From NCBI RefSeq assembly GCF_008830365.1, contig NZ_WBKI01000001.1, forward strand, positions 248,001-312,000: a stretch of 64,000 nt of DNA. Reading direction: 5' to 3'. Positions 1 to 9,118 of the stretch are shown one piece after another (within the stretch, counting starts at the first letter, position 1; the number at the start of each line of letters is the position of its first letter). A program made the translations under genes and the position numbers. The notes beneath the pieces were generated by a model that saw only the letters and a program-made list of their open reading frames with translations, had not been told where the DNA came from and did no database searches. Origin of the DNA: Serratia proteamaculans. Lineage in GTDB: Bacteria; Pseudomonadota; Gammaproteobacteria; Enterobacterales; Enterobacteriaceae.

Positions 1-609
1 TCCAGCGGGCAATGCGCCACCGTCGAGCCGCCCGTCGCGCATGGCCGAAACGGTGTCACCGTAGCCCAGGTACTCTGCCGTCAGCGATTTCTTGCTCAGG
101 TTCACCCCCTGCAAAATGATCAGCGTCGACTGTTCGGTGCCGCTGGCCTGTGGCCCCACCGAGAAACGGGTCCCGGCGATATCGTTCAGCGTGCCGTCCT
201 TCACTTTGTTTTCCAGCATCACAAAGTGTTCCACGTTCGGCCACAGCATGGAGATTGAACGCAGGTGGCTGTAGGCACGGCCTTCAAAATTACGGACCCC
301 TTCATAAGCCTCGACGGCGATCAGGCTTTGCAGAATTGCCAGCTGTGCCTCGTTCTTTTGCAGCAGGTCGATATTTTCGATCGATCCGGCGGAGGACTGC
401 CCACTGACCTGGATGCCGTTTTGCTTCAGACGGTTGCTCCAGACATTGGCCAGCCCGACGCCCATCGGATAGTAGGTTCCGCCGGTGGAGGCGGTGGCAA
501 CAGAAAGAAAGGTCTTGTCGGCATTTTCCACCTTACCGGCTATCGCCAGTGCAGCGGCGCCGACCATTGCACCTGCAATCAGTAACAGTTTGATTTTTCT
601 ATTTTTCAT
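1..609 (-). CDS. TAXI-family TRAP transporter solute-binding protein (3' end outside window)
   Basis: Periplasmic binding protein of a TRAP transporter, probably for a carboxylate. About 203 codons are present and the frame runs open off the left edge. The start ATG at 609 gives MKNRKIKLLLIAGAMVGAA, a signal peptide, followed by the TAXI-type pattern TASTGGTYYPMG near residue 45, then SGQSSAGSIENI and FSVGPQASGTEQ. These match the family's early ligand-binding lobe. The membrane subunits are not in the window and would lie to the left. The ligand cannot be read from the sequence. An AT-rich stretch of about 190 bases upstream carries the promoter region. Confidence 0.85.
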   Translation of the reverse strand, partial: MKNRKIKLLLIAGAMVGAAALAIAGKVENADKTFLSVATASTGGTYYPMGVGLANVWSNRLKQNGIQVSGQSSAGSIENIDLLQKNEAQLAILQSLIAVEAYEGVRNFEGRAYSHLRSISMLWPNVEHFVMLENKVKDGTLNDIAGTRFSVGPQASGTEQSTLIILQGVNLSKKSLTAEYLGYGDTVSAMRDGRLDGGALPAG

Positions 610-769
610 TATTTTCACCAAAGGTTTTTGAAACAAATAGAAAACATTTACGCAAACTTGTATACAACATTGCAGCTTTTTTCACCTAGCGGGCAGTGTT
701 CGATTTGTGATCTGGGTGGGTGAAATGTGAGCGAAAAACTCGAGAGATAAAGCCGGGGGGATGGAGGAA

Positions 770-791
770 CCCCGTGACGGTCGCCACGGGG
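770..791 (-). terminator. Possible terminator after the MetQ-like gene
   Basis: A 7-bp GC-rich stem, CCCCGTG with CACGGGG around an 8-base loop, lies 11 bases past the stop codon of the metQ-like gene. There is no clear U-tract on the minus strand, so efficiency is doubtful. Confidence 0.35.
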
Positions 792-802
792 TGAAGGGCA
801 AA

Positions 803-1618
803 TTACCAGCCTTTAACCGCGTCGCCCTTGTAGATTTCGGCGGCGCTGGCGGCCACTTCGTCGGTCTGATAAGCCTTGACCAGATTTTTAACGTTTTCGT
901 TGTTCTGGTTATCTACCCGGCTGGCGAAGATATTGACGTAGGGTGAGTTTTTGTCTTCAACAAACAGCCCGTCCCTGGCCGGCGTCAGACCGATCTGGCT
1001 GGAGTAATTGGTGTTGATAATCGCCAGTGCAACCTGTTTATCGTCCAGCGCGTGCGGCAACTGTGGCGCTTCGATCTCAACGATTTTCAATTTCTTCGGG
1101 TTACTGACGATATCCAGCGCCGTCGGCAGCAGCCCGACGCCGTCCTTCAGCCCGATCAGCCCCTGTTTTTGCAACAGCAGCAGTGAGCGGCCGAGATTGG
1201 TGGGATCATTCGGAACCGCGACCTGCGCGCCGTCCGGCAGTTGACTGAGGGCAGAGATTTTTTTCGAGTAACCGGCAATCGGATAAACGAAGGTGTTGCC
1301 TACTGCCACCAGTTTGTAGCCACGCTCCTGGATCTGTTTTTCCAGATAAGGCTTATGCTGGAAGGCGTTGATATCCAAATCGCCGTTATTCAACGCCTCA
1401 TTGGGCAGCACGTAATCATTGAAGGTGACCACTTCCACATCCAAATCGTATTTTTGCTTGGCTACCTTCTGTACCACGGCCCACAGCGACTGATCGATGC
1501 CGGAACTGATACCGACCTTGATGTGGTGGTTGTCTTGTGCAGCCGGCCCACAGGCAGTCAGTAGCAGGGTGCTGGTTATTGCCAGCGTGGCGGCGAGTTT
1601 TTTCAGCGTCAAAGTCAT
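803..1618 (-). CDS. MetQ/NlpA-family substrate-binding lipoprotein
   Basis: Lipid-anchored binding protein for D/L-methionine or a related compound, feeding an ABC importer. 271 residues, close to E. coli MetQ (271). The signal peptide ends in the lipobox LTAC with Cys23 as the lipidated residue. The body keeps MetQ signature stretches such as DYVLPNEALNNGD, AFQHKPYL, VAVPNDPTNLGRS and the C-terminal KGDAVKGW. Partner genes metN and metI are absent here, so it stands alone and must use a permease coded elsewhere or bind a different ligand. The 238 bases upstream hold no convincing tandem MetJ boxes. Substrate is inferred from the family only. Confidence 0.85.
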   Translation of the reverse strand: MTLTLKKLAATLAITSTLLLTACGPAAQDNHHIKVGISSGIDQSLWAVVQKVAKQKYDLDVEVVTFNDYVLPNEALNNGDLDINAFQHKPYLEKQIQERGYKLVAVGNTFVYPIAGYSKKISALSQLPDGAQVAVPNDPTNLGRSLLLLQKQGLIGLKDGVGLLPTALDIVSNPKKLKIVEIEAPQLPHALDDKQVALAIINTNYSSQIGLTPARDGLFVEDKNSPYVNIFASRVDNQNNENVKNLVKAYQTDEVAASAAEIYKGDAVKGW

Positions 1619-1856
1619 TTCCCAGAGTCCTTGTCAAAATAGCCTGCTGGTTATTGCAGACTGAAGAGTGACAGTGACTCTAGATAATCGTCTGGCTAAA
1701 ATAAAATACTGATTCACTATGATTAATAGCGATTTGCTATGAGCAGCATCCGCCCTGTTTGTGCCCTGATATTCAGTTTGTTTTGACGCCGGTTCCACCG
1801 GCTCATTATGATGGCGGAAAGCCCGAAAGGGGCGCGAATAGCCAAAGGAAAAGAAA

Positions 1857-2375
1857 ATGCAATTTAACATGTGGCGCAAGGCGCTGCTGCCATTGGTGGT
1901 TTTGACTTGTGTATCAGCGACTCAGGTGCAGGCGGCGGATGCGGTGGTGGAACCTATCCCTAAAACACTGCTGGGCAACTGGCATGTCAGCAAGATCTTA
2001 CCGACGCAAACCGTCGGTTGCTGGGACGAGCAACAGGCGAAAGGCCTGATTGGCGGTAAACTCAGTTACCAGGCCGATGGCTTTAACTGGAACGGCACCG
2101 CGCTGAAAAACGAAGGGGCCACCGTTAGCACGGTAGAGGCGCAGGAGTTTGTCGAGGACAATTCCGGCAGCAGCTCCTATATCGATTTTCCGATGCTGGG
2201 CATCAGTACGCCGGCGGTAGCGCGGGTGATGATCCAACATGCCGATACCCAGATCAAAGGTATCACCGATCAGGGCACCGATGGCGTACCGGGAGACAAT
2301 GTGCTGCTGAAAGATGCCAACACGCTGATCCTGTCGGTGTGCAACGTTTGGTTTGAAGCACAACGCGTGCGTTGA
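1857..2375 (+). CDS. Hypothetical secreted protein
   Basis: Not recognised. 172 residues with a Sec signal peptide (about residues 1-26, ending VQA before ADAVVEP). The mature part has no membrane segment and two cysteines, Cys55 (VGCWDEQ) and Cys162 (SVCNVW), which could form a periplasmic disulfide. The start at 1857 has a purine-rich stretch, AAAGGAAAAG, just upstream; an internal Met5 is a weaker alternative. It overlaps no other real gene and is followed directly by the remnant of a cytochrome c peroxidase gene. Codon use looks normal for the region, so it is probably expressed. No function can be given. Confidence 0.65.
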   Translation: MQFNMWRKALLPLVVLTCVSATQVQAADAVVEPIPKTLLGNWHVSKILPTQTVGCWDEQQAKGLIGGKLSYQADGFNWNGTALKNEGATVSTVEAQEFVEDNSGSSSYIDFPMLGISTPAVARVMIQHADTQIKGITDQGTDGVPGDNVLLKDANTLILSVCNVWFEAQRVR

Positions 2376-2419
2376 TCTCAGGCAGCGCTCGCCAGTTATT
2401 CTGTGCGAGCGCTGCCTGC

Positions 2420-2713
2420 GGTTATTTCAATTTTGGTGAGATTACCGCGGCAGATATTGGACGAATGAATGTCACCAGCGAAGCGCGTGACAGGTTGCGT
2501 CAGAAGGTTCCGGGTCTGCGCAATGTCGCGCTGACCGCGCCTTATTTTCATCGTGGCGATGTCGCTACGCTGGATCAGGCCGTCAAACTGATGCTGCGTT
2601 ATCAGGTGGGTAGTGAACTGCCGCAGCAGGACGTGGATGATATTGTCGCTTTCCTTAATAGTCTGTCCGGGGTCTATACCCCTTATCAGCAAAATCAGGA
2701 AGAACGTCGTTAA
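2420..2713 (+). pseudogene. Remnant of a di-haem cytochrome c peroxidase (C-terminal end only)
   Basis: The translated stretch FNFGEITAADIG, then VPGLRNVALTAPYFHRG and LDQAVKLMLRYQVG, ending DDIVAFLNSLSG, is the C-terminal part of the MauG/CcpA peroxidase family, where LRNVALTAPYFH.G is a signature. Intact family members have 300 or more residues and two CxxCH haem motifs; none is present here, and upstream sequence is unrelated. The surviving frame is open for about 98 codons to a TAA stop. A truncated, non-functional leftover is the simplest reading. The frame opens slightly upstream (2372), but the first residues do not resemble the family. Confidence 0.75.
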
Positions 2714-2744
2714 CTTCGCATTTCACTCAATGTCTTCTCATCTG

Positions 2745-2760
2745 GCCCCGGCAACGGGGC
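2745..2760 (+). terminator. Short GC hairpin after the peroxidase remnant
   Basis: GCCCCG and CGGGGC around the tetraloop GCAA, 32 bases past the remnant's stop. No U-tract follows, so it is only a weak terminator candidate, possibly the original one of the lost peroxidase gene. Confidence 0.3.
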
Positions 2761-2878
2761 TATTCCAGTGTAATATCTTCGCCGGTCACTCGTTCTGAAC
2801 TAAAATTAACCGTAACGATATAACGCTAATGTTATAGCGGAAGCAGGGGTCTCTACTGAATCAATGACAGGAGGCGCT

Positions 2879-3304
2879 ATGTGCTACCAACATATTGTGA
2901 TCGCTACCGACCTGAGTGAAGACGGCAAACGGCTGGTGGAAAAAGGCGCGCGGTTGGCCGCTGCGCTTCAGGCTAAACTTTCCCTGATCTACGTGGATAT
3001 TTATTACGATACCTACCATGCGGCAATTGGTTTCTCGGAGAAAAGCTACGATGGTGGGTCTTTTGAAGACAAGATCAAGAAAGAGCTGGAGCCGTTGACC
3101 CAAAACGTGAATTACCCGATCAACGAGGTGATTATTGGGCGTGGTGATTTCACTGAACAATTGCAGAATGCGGTGGTGGATAAAAGCATTGATCTGGTGA
3201 TCTTCGGCCATCACCACGATCTGTGGAACAAGCTGTTTTCCTCAACCCGCCATGCGATTAACCAGTTGAATGTCGACGTGCTGGTGATCCCGATTAAATC
3301 CTAG
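2879..3304 (+). CDS. Universal stress protein, UspA-like
   Basis: Cytoplasmic UspA-domain protein of 141 residues, the usual length of UspA, UspC and UspD. Such proteins form dimers and aid survival under starvation and oxidative or envelope stress. N-terminal MCYQHIVIATDLSEDG and C-terminal VIFGHHHDLWNKLFSSTR and INQLNVDVLVIPI follow UspA closely. The start at 2879 is chosen because AGGAGG lies 6 bases upstream; an ATG five codons earlier overlaps that ribosome-binding site and is unlikely. It sits alone between decayed genes. Whether it is uspA itself or a paralog cannot be settled; the E. coli uspA neighbourhood (uspB, pitA) is not seen here. Confidence 0.85.
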   Translation: MCYQHIVIATDLSEDGKRLVEKGARLAAALQAKLSLIYVDIYYDTYHAAIGFSEKSYDGGSFEDKIKKELEPLTQNVNYPINEVIIGRGDFTEQLQNAVVDKSIDLVIFGHHHDLWNKLFSSTRHAINQLNVDVLVIPIKS

Positions 3305-3316
3305 TCTGACCGAAAC

Positions 3317-3343
3317 CCCTGCCAGTTGAACGGCCTGGCAGGG
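3317..3343. terminator. Hairpin between usp gene and ygjK remnant
   Basis: A perfect 9-bp stem, CCCTGCCAG with CTGGCAGGG, 13 bases after the usp stop codon and just before the convergent ygjK remnant. No U-tract follows on either strand, so termination would rest on the strong stem. Confidence 0.4.
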
Positions 3344-3354
3344 TAACGGCGAGA

Positions 3355-4221
<867 letters not shown>

Positions 4222-5340
4222 ATGTTTAAAAACAAACAAGTGTCCAATATGACCAGCAGAGAAAAACAGATATTGCAGCTTCTGAGACGTGATCCTTTGA
4301 TCCCACAGCAGGAAATTGCCGATGTTTTAGGTATTAGCCGCTCTGGTGTTGCCGGACATATAATGAATTTAATGAATAAGGGATATATAAAAGGCAAGGG
4401 TTATATATTGTCGGAGCACAGCTATGTGGTGACCGTGGGTTCGACCAATATGGACGTCTGCGGTTATGCCTCATCTAAATTAGTGTATGAGGATTCCAAT
4501 CCGGGAAAAATAAAATGTACGCCCGGTGGTGTTGGCAGAAATATTGCGCAGAATGTCGCTTTATTAGGGCGGGAATGTCACCTTATTTCCGTTGTCGGCG
4601 ACGACTTCTATGGTGAAACACTGTTGGAGCAGGCGAAACTGGCGGGAGTGCATACCGGCAACTTCCATAAACTGCACGGCGAAAGTACCTCAACCTATGT
4701 CTCTTTGCTTGATAACAGCGGTGAAATGCTGGTGGCCATTAACGACATGCGGATCCTCGAGAAACTCACGCCAGCCTTATTAGCCACCTCCAAAGATCTG
4801 ATCCAGCATGCCGGCGTGTTGGTGGTTGATTGCAATCTCACCGAGGATGCGCTGGCCTGGTTATTTGGCCATTCCGGCAATGTACCTGTGTTTGTTGACA
4901 CCGTATCGGCGTTTAAAGCGCCCAAAATCCGCCGGTGGCTCTCACACATTCATACGCTTAAGCCGAATCGGCTGGAGGCCGAAATCCTCAGCGGCATGAC
5001 GATCCACGGGCCTCTGGACGCGCAGCCCGTTGCCCAATGGTTTCATCAGCAGGGGGTGCAACGATTAGCCCTCAGCATGGGGCCCACCGGCGTTTATTAC
5101 AGCGAGATTGACGGGCAAAACGGCTGGTCACGGCCATTGAGCGTCGACATCGTTAATGTCACCGGTGCCGGTGACGCCATGATGGCAGGCCTGGCCCACT
5201 GCTGGCTGGAGGACATGACGCTGGCAGACAGTATTCGTTTTGCTCAGGGCTGCTCGGCATTAACCCTCTCATCCGAATTGACTAATAACCCTAACCTGTC
5301 GAACGGCAGCGTTCAAAAACTGTTGGAGCTACAATCATGA
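4222..5340 (+). CDS. psuK: PfkB-family pseudouridine kinase with N-terminal helix-turn-helix
   Basis: Phosphorylates pseudouridine to pseudouridine 5'-phosphate in the cytoplasm, the first step before PsuG. 372 residues. Residues about 12-62 form a MarR/Lrp-like winged helix (EKQILQLLRRDPLIPQQEIA, then LGISRSGVAGHI); residues 67-370 are the ribokinase-like kinase, with PGGVGRN at 101-107 and the signature VTGAGDAM at 313-320 (catalytic Asp318). E. coli PsuK (YeiC) lacks the helix-turn-helix, whereas YeiI has it, so by architecture this is YeiI-like; the psuG neighbour assigns the pathway. The stop overlaps the psuG start (ATGA). The start is uncertain: Met1 and Met10 both lack a strong Shine-Dalgarno site. 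Confidence 0.82.
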   Translation: MFKNKQVSNMTSREKQILQLLRRDPLIPQQEIADVLGISRSGVAGHIMNLMNKGYIKGKGYILSEHSYVVTVGSTNMDVCGYASSKLVYEDSNPGKIKCTPGGVGRNIAQNVALLGRECHLISVVGDDFYGETLLEQAKLAGVHTGNFHKLHGESTSTYVSLLDNSGEMLVAINDMRILEKLTPALLATSKDLIQHAGVLVVDCNLTEDALAWLFGHSGNVPVFVDTVSAFKAPKIRRWLSHIHTLKPNRLEAEILSGMTIHGPLDAQPVAQWFHQQGVQRLALSMGPTGVYYSEIDGQNGWSRPLSVDIVNVTGAGDAMMAGLAHCWLEDMTLADSIRFAQGCSALTLSSELTNNPNLSNGSVQKLLELQS

Positions 5341-6275
5341 AAAACAATGTTATTTCCCATGACTATCTGGATATTTCACCGGAAGTTGCCGAAGCTTTGG
5401 CCAACAAACGCCCGGTTGTGGCTCTGGAATCCACCATTATTTCCCACGGTATGCCGTACCCGCAAAACGCGCAGACCGCGCTGGAGGTTGAACAAAAAAT
5501 CCGTGATAACGGCGCAGTACCGGCCACTATCGCCATTATCAATGGCCGCATGAAGGCGGGGCTGAGCCGTGAGGAAATCGAACTGTTGGGCAAAGAAGGC
5601 CACAAAGTGGCGAAAGTGAGTCGCCGGGATTTGCCCTTTATCGTCGCCGCCGGTCAACACGGCGCCACCACCGTAGCCTCAACCATGATCATTGCCGAGA
5701 TGGCGGGTATCCACGTGTTTGCCACCGGTGGCATTGGCGGAGTGCATCGTGGTGCCGAGCACACCTTTGATATCTCTGCGGACCTGCAAGAATTGGCCAG
5801 AACCAACGTGGCGGTGATCTGCGCCGGGGCCAAGTCTATTTTAGATTTGGGGCTGACCACCGAATATCTTGAAACCCACGGGGTGCCGGTGATTGGCTAC
5901 CAGACTCCAACGCTGCCAGCATTCTTTTGCCGCAGCAGCCCATTCACCGTCAGCATTCAGTTGGATGCCCCGGCGGAAATCGCCCGGGCAATGGTCACCA
6001 AATGGCAGGCGGGGCTGGAGGGCGGCATGGTGATCGCTAACCCGATCCCGGCGCAGTATGCCGTGCCGGAGGACAAAATTAATGCTGCTATTGAACGGGC
6101 GGTGCGCGAGTCGGTAGAACAGGGGGTTCAGGGTAAAGACAGCACGCCGTTCTTACTGGCTCGGGTGGCTGAACTGACCGGTGGCGATAGCCTGACGGCC
6201 AATATTCAGTTGGTGTTCAACAATGCCAAACTGGCGGCGCAGATAGCCTGTTGCTATCAGGAAGAGGCCGCCTGA
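5337..6275 (+). CDS. psuG: Pseudouridine-5'-phosphate glycosidase
   Basis: Cleaves the C-C glycosidic bond of pseudouridine 5'-phosphate, giving uracil and ribose 5-phosphate. 312 residues, the same as E. coli PsuG (YeiN). The catalytic Lys166 lies in ICAGAKSILDLG, Glu31 in ALESTIISHG, and the conserved FATGGIGGVHRGAEHTF and TPFLLARVAELTGGDSL blocks are present. It overlaps psuK by four bases and is followed after 124 bases by the transporter gene, so the three probably form one operon. No unusual feature. Confidence is high because the whole length aligns with the characterised enzyme. Confidence 0.95.
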   Translation: MKNNVISHDYLDISPEVAEALANKRPVVALESTIISHGMPYPQNAQTALEVEQKIRDNGAVPATIAIINGRMKAGLSREEIELLGKEGHKVAKVSRRDLPFIVAAGQHGATTVASTMIIAEMAGIHVFATGGIGGVHRGAEHTFDISADLQELARTNVAVICAGAKSILDLGLTTEYLETHGVPVIGYQTPTLPAFFCRSSPFTVSIQLDAPAEIARAMVTKWQAGLEGGMVIANPIPAQYAVPEDKINAAIERAVRESVEQGVQGKDSTPFLLARVAELTGGDSLTANIQLVFNNAKLAAQIACCYQEEAA

Positions 6276-6399
6276 GACGACAATAGTTTCCTTAATTTTT
6301 ACCCTGATAACCAACACTAAATAAAAATTCCAGCCTGAAAGGTGGAGGGGCAGTCTTGTCACTTTTTCCTTTCAACGCTGGGTATAAAGGGATGGATTT

Positions 6400-7671
6400 A
6401 TGGACTTACTCCGCAGCTTAATAGGTATCTGTATTCTGCTCCTTATTGCTTTTATTTTTTCAAATAACAGAAAGCGCATTAGCCTGAGAACCGTAGGTTG
6501 CGCTTTAATTCTACAAGTTTTGCTAGGCGCGATTATGCTTTATGTACCGGCGGGGAAGTGGGTGATTAATACTATTGCCGGCGGGGTCAATAAAGTTATT
6601 TCTTACAGTGATGCCGGTAGTTCATTTATTTTTGGTGGGCTGGTGGGGCCGAAAATGAATGTGCTATTTGACGGTGCCGGGTTTGTTTTCGCTTTCCATG
6701 TTCTGCCCGCAATTATTTTTATTACCGCACTGATCTCAATTCTCTATTACCTCGGCGTGATGGGGGGGGTGATTAATGTACTGGGTTATGTTTTCCAAAA
6801 GATATTGCGGATCAGCAAGGTCGAGGCTTTTGCCGCAGTAACCACTATCTTCCTGGGGCAAAACGAACTGCCTGCGGTGCTTAAGCCTTTTATTAACAAG
6901 ATGAGCCGCAATGAGCTGTTTACCGTGATTTGCAGCGGAATGGCGTCGATCGCCGGATCGATGCTGGTGGGCTATGCCGGGTTGGGCGTGCCGATTGAAT
7001 ACTTACTGGCGGCTTCATTGATGGCGATCCCCGGCGGGATTTTGTTCGCACGCATGCTAAGCCCGGCCACCGAGGTTTCGCAGGTTGAATTCAGCCAGAT
7101 GTCGTTTAGCGACAAACGCCCGGCAAGCATTATCGAAGCGGCGGCCAGCGGTGCCATGCTGGGCCTGAAAATTGCGGTTGGTGTCGCCACCGTGGTGATG
7201 GCATTTGTGGCGTTGATTGCGCTGATCAATGGCCTGATCGGCGGAGTGGGTAGTCTGCTGGGGTGGGAACAGTTGAGCCTGGAAAGGCTGTTCGGCTATG
7301 TGTTCGCGCCGTTGGCTTACATCATGGGGGTTAACTGGGACAGCGCGGGCCTGGTGGGCGGGCTGATAGGCCAGAAGCTGGCGATCAACGAATTCGTCGC
7401 TTACGTGAATTTTTCAACTTACCTCAAAGATACCGTCGCAGTGCTGGATACAAAAACCATCGCGGTTATCTCCTTTGCACTGTGTGGGTTTGCCAATTTT
7501 GGATCGATCGCCGTAGTCGTGGGGGCATTCAGCGCGGTTGCGCCAGAGCGCGCTTCGGATATCGCCAGCCTGGGCCTGCGTGCCTTGTTAGCGGCGACGT
7601 TATCCAACCTGATGAGCGCCACTATCGCCGGGTTGTTTATTGGTCTTGGGGCGTTGACCGCATCATTATGA
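6400..7671 (+). CDS. psuT: NupC-family nucleoside transporter, likely for pseudouridine
   Basis: Inner-membrane concentrative nucleoside carrier (CNT/NupC family), 423 residues with about nine or ten hydrophobic segments. It follows E. coli YeiM (PsuT) throughout: YSDAGSSFIFGGLVGPKM, FLGQNELPAVLKPFI, SGMASIAGSMLVGYAG, GQKLAINEFVAY and CGFANFGSIAVVVGAFSA. Family members use a cation gradient to import nucleosides. Position after psuK and psuG supports pseudouridine as a substrate, though this is inferred. The 124-base gap before it contains no clear terminator. Confidence 0.88.
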   Translation: MDLLRSLIGICILLLIAFIFSNNRKRISLRTVGCALILQVLLGAIMLYVPAGKWVINTIAGGVNKVISYSDAGSSFIFGGLVGPKMNVLFDGAGFVFAFHVLPAIIFITALISILYYLGVMGGVINVLGYVFQKILRISKVEAFAAVTTIFLGQNELPAVLKPFINKMSRNELFTVICSGMASIAGSMLVGYAGLGVPIEYLLAASLMAIPGGILFARMLSPATEVSQVEFSQMSFSDKRPASIIEAAASGAMLGLKIAVGVATVVMAFVALIALINGLIGGVGSLLGWEQLSLERLFGYVFAPLAYIMGVNWDSAGLVGGLIGQKLAINEFVAYVNFSTYLKDTVAVLDTKTIAVISFALCGFANFGSIAVVVGAFSAVAPERASDIASLGLRALLAATLSNLMSATIAGLFIGLGALTASL

Positions 7672-7753
7672 TAATGGCCTTTTTGTTGGCTACTGGGGGA
7701 TTATCTCACGCTATAAACTTGCGCATTAGATAAGTGAGTACTAATGTGTATTT

Positions 7754-8068
7754 ATGAATGAAAATGACATTTTTAAGGCGCTGGCGGATCCTACCCGCCG
7801 CACCATCTTCGAAAAACTGGCCGCGGGTAGCATGAATGCCAGTGCCCTGCGTGAAGGCATGCCCATCAGCCAATCGGCGATGTCGCAGCACCTGACAGTG
7901 TTGCGTCAGGCGGGTCTGGTAAGCGAGGCGCGGCAGGGCCGTTTCGTCAATTATCAGGTTGACCCGCAGGGGCTTGCATTGATTGCCCGGTGGCTGGATA
8001 ACTACCGTGCCTTCTGGCCAGAGCGTATCGAGAAGCTGAATATTTTGCTAAAGGACATGGATCAATGA
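7754..8068 (+). CDS. ArsR-family transcriptional regulator
   Basis: Small winged-helix repressor of 104 residues. FKALADPTRRTIFEKLA near the N-terminus and the recognition region ISQSAMSQHLTVLRQAGLV are typical. The cysteines used for metal sensing in ArsR or SmtB are missing (there is no ELCVC motif), so it probably does not sense metals in the classical way. It overlaps the next gene by four bases (ATGA), the common pairing of ArsR-like regulators with SRPBCC proteins. It likely represses its own operon, which may extend into the clpP-like gene. Confidence 0.88.
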   Translation: MNENDIFKALADPTRRTIFEKLAAGSMNASALREGMPISQSAMSQHLTVLRQAGLVSEARQGRFVNYQVDPQGLALIARWLDNYRAFWPERIEKLNILLKDMDQ

Positions 8069-8403
8069 ACCAGGCCGATGCCAATCCGCCGCCGCTGGTG
8101 CTGGAATATTTACTTGATGCGCCACCCGAGAAAGTCTGGCGGGCGGTGGGTATCCCGGCATTGCGCGAACAATGGTTACCGAATGCCGCGCTGGCCGACG
8201 CCGAACCGGTTGTGGTGACGCCGGGAACGGAAATCAGCTACCGGATGCGTGATGACCAACCGCCGTTCCTCGAAAGCACCGTAGCCCTGCAAATTCTGCC
8301 CAGTGCCGCTGGCGGCAGCCTGTTACGCATAATCCACCGGCTGGACGACGGGCGGCTGACGGCGGCGAACGACAGTGGACGGCACCTGATGCACGCTGCC
8401 TGA
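8065..8403 (+). CDS. SRPBCC (AHSA1/CalC-like) domain protein, short form
   Basis: 112 residues with the START/Bet v 1-like opening [17 protein letters not shown] and LREQWLP. Members bind hydrophobic ligands in a deep pocket or act as Aha1-like cofactors; the ligand here is unknown. At 112 residues it is shorter than the usual 140-160, lacking the typical long C-terminal helix with its GW.....LA pattern, so it may be a reduced version or a slightly truncated gene. It is translationally coupled to the ArsR-like regulator. Cytoplasmic, no signal peptide. Confidence 0.78.
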   Translation: MNQADANPPPLVLEYLLDAPPEKVWRAVGIPALREQWLPNAALADAEPVVVTPGTEISYRMRDDQPPFLESTVALQILPSAAGGSLLRIIHRLDDGRLTAANDSGRHLMHAA

Positions 8404-8447
8404 CGCCTAACATTCCCCATTCCACATCTGAAAACAGGAGTTCACCC

Positions 8448-9041
8448 ATGCGTGAATCGATGCTGCTCGTCCCTATGGTGGTTGAACAGACCAGCCAGGG
8501 AGAACGTTCTTTCGATATCTATTCGCGATTATTACGCGACCGTATCGTTTTTCTGAACGGGGAGGTCAACGATCAGGTGGCCGAAATACTCTGTGCGCAG
8601 TTACTGTTTCTGGAGGCTGAAAACCCGGAGAAACCGATCCACCTCTACATCAACTCGCCGGGTGGGGTGATCACCAGCGGCTTTGCCATCTATGACACCA
8701 TGAATTACATCAATGCGCCGGTGCACACCCTGTGTATGGGGACCGCGCGTTCGATGGGCTCCTTTCTGCTGATGGCCGGGGAAGCAGGCCACCGCATGGC
8801 GCTGCCCAATGCCAGCCTGCATGTGCACCAGCCGCTGGGCGGTTTTCAGGGCCAGGCATCAGATATCCTGATCCACGCCGAAGAGATGAAACGTACCAAG
8901 CACAGCGTAATCACGCTATACGCCAAACATTGTGGCCGCAGCTATGAAGAGGTCGAGCGTGCTCTCGACCGTGACCGTTTTATGAGTGCCGACGAAGCGG
9001 TGGAATGGGGCCTGGTGGACTCGGTGTTGCGGGGACGGTGA
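8448..9041 (+). CDS. ClpP-type serine protease subunit (second ClpP)
   Basis: Peptidase subunit of a Clp-type barrel, 197 residues. The catalytic triad is intact: Ser102 in ARSMGSFLL, His127 in LHVHQPLGG, and Asp176 in [11 protein letters not shown] (matching Asp171 of mature E. coli ClpP). A normal ClpP has ASMGA at the serine; here RSMGS. The normal clpP lies next to clpX and lon, which are not here, so this is probably a paralog. A good ribosome-binding site, AGGAG, precedes the start. The 44-base gap from the SRPBCC gene has no terminator, so co-transcription is likely. Whether it assembles with ClpA/ClpX, mixes with the main ClpP or works alone is unknown. Confidence 0.9.
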   Translation: MRESMLLVPMVVEQTSQGERSFDIYSRLLRDRIVFLNGEVNDQVAEILCAQLLFLEAENPEKPIHLYINSPGGVITSGFAIYDTMNYINAPVHTLCMGTARSMGSFLLMAGEAGHRMALPNASLHVHQPLGGFQGQASDILIHAEEMKRTKHSVITLYAKHCGRSYEEVERALDRDRFMSADEAVEWGLVDSVLRGR

Positions 9042-9118
9042 CAAAGTATCGTCATGTTATCCGGCAGGTTCAGCGCAGAGTTAGATAGTTCATCTCGTGT
9101 GTCCGCACGGATGATTTA

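Noticed and set aside
1619-1760. Possible MetJ boxes before the metQ-like gene
   Set aside because: AGACGATT followed by ATCTAGAG on the minus strand match the 8-base consensus in only about half of positions; too weak.
7754-8403. Reading the ArsR-SRPBCC pair as an arsenic resistance locus
   Set aside because: The regulator lacks metal-binding cysteines and no arsB, arsC or arsR-type partner is near.
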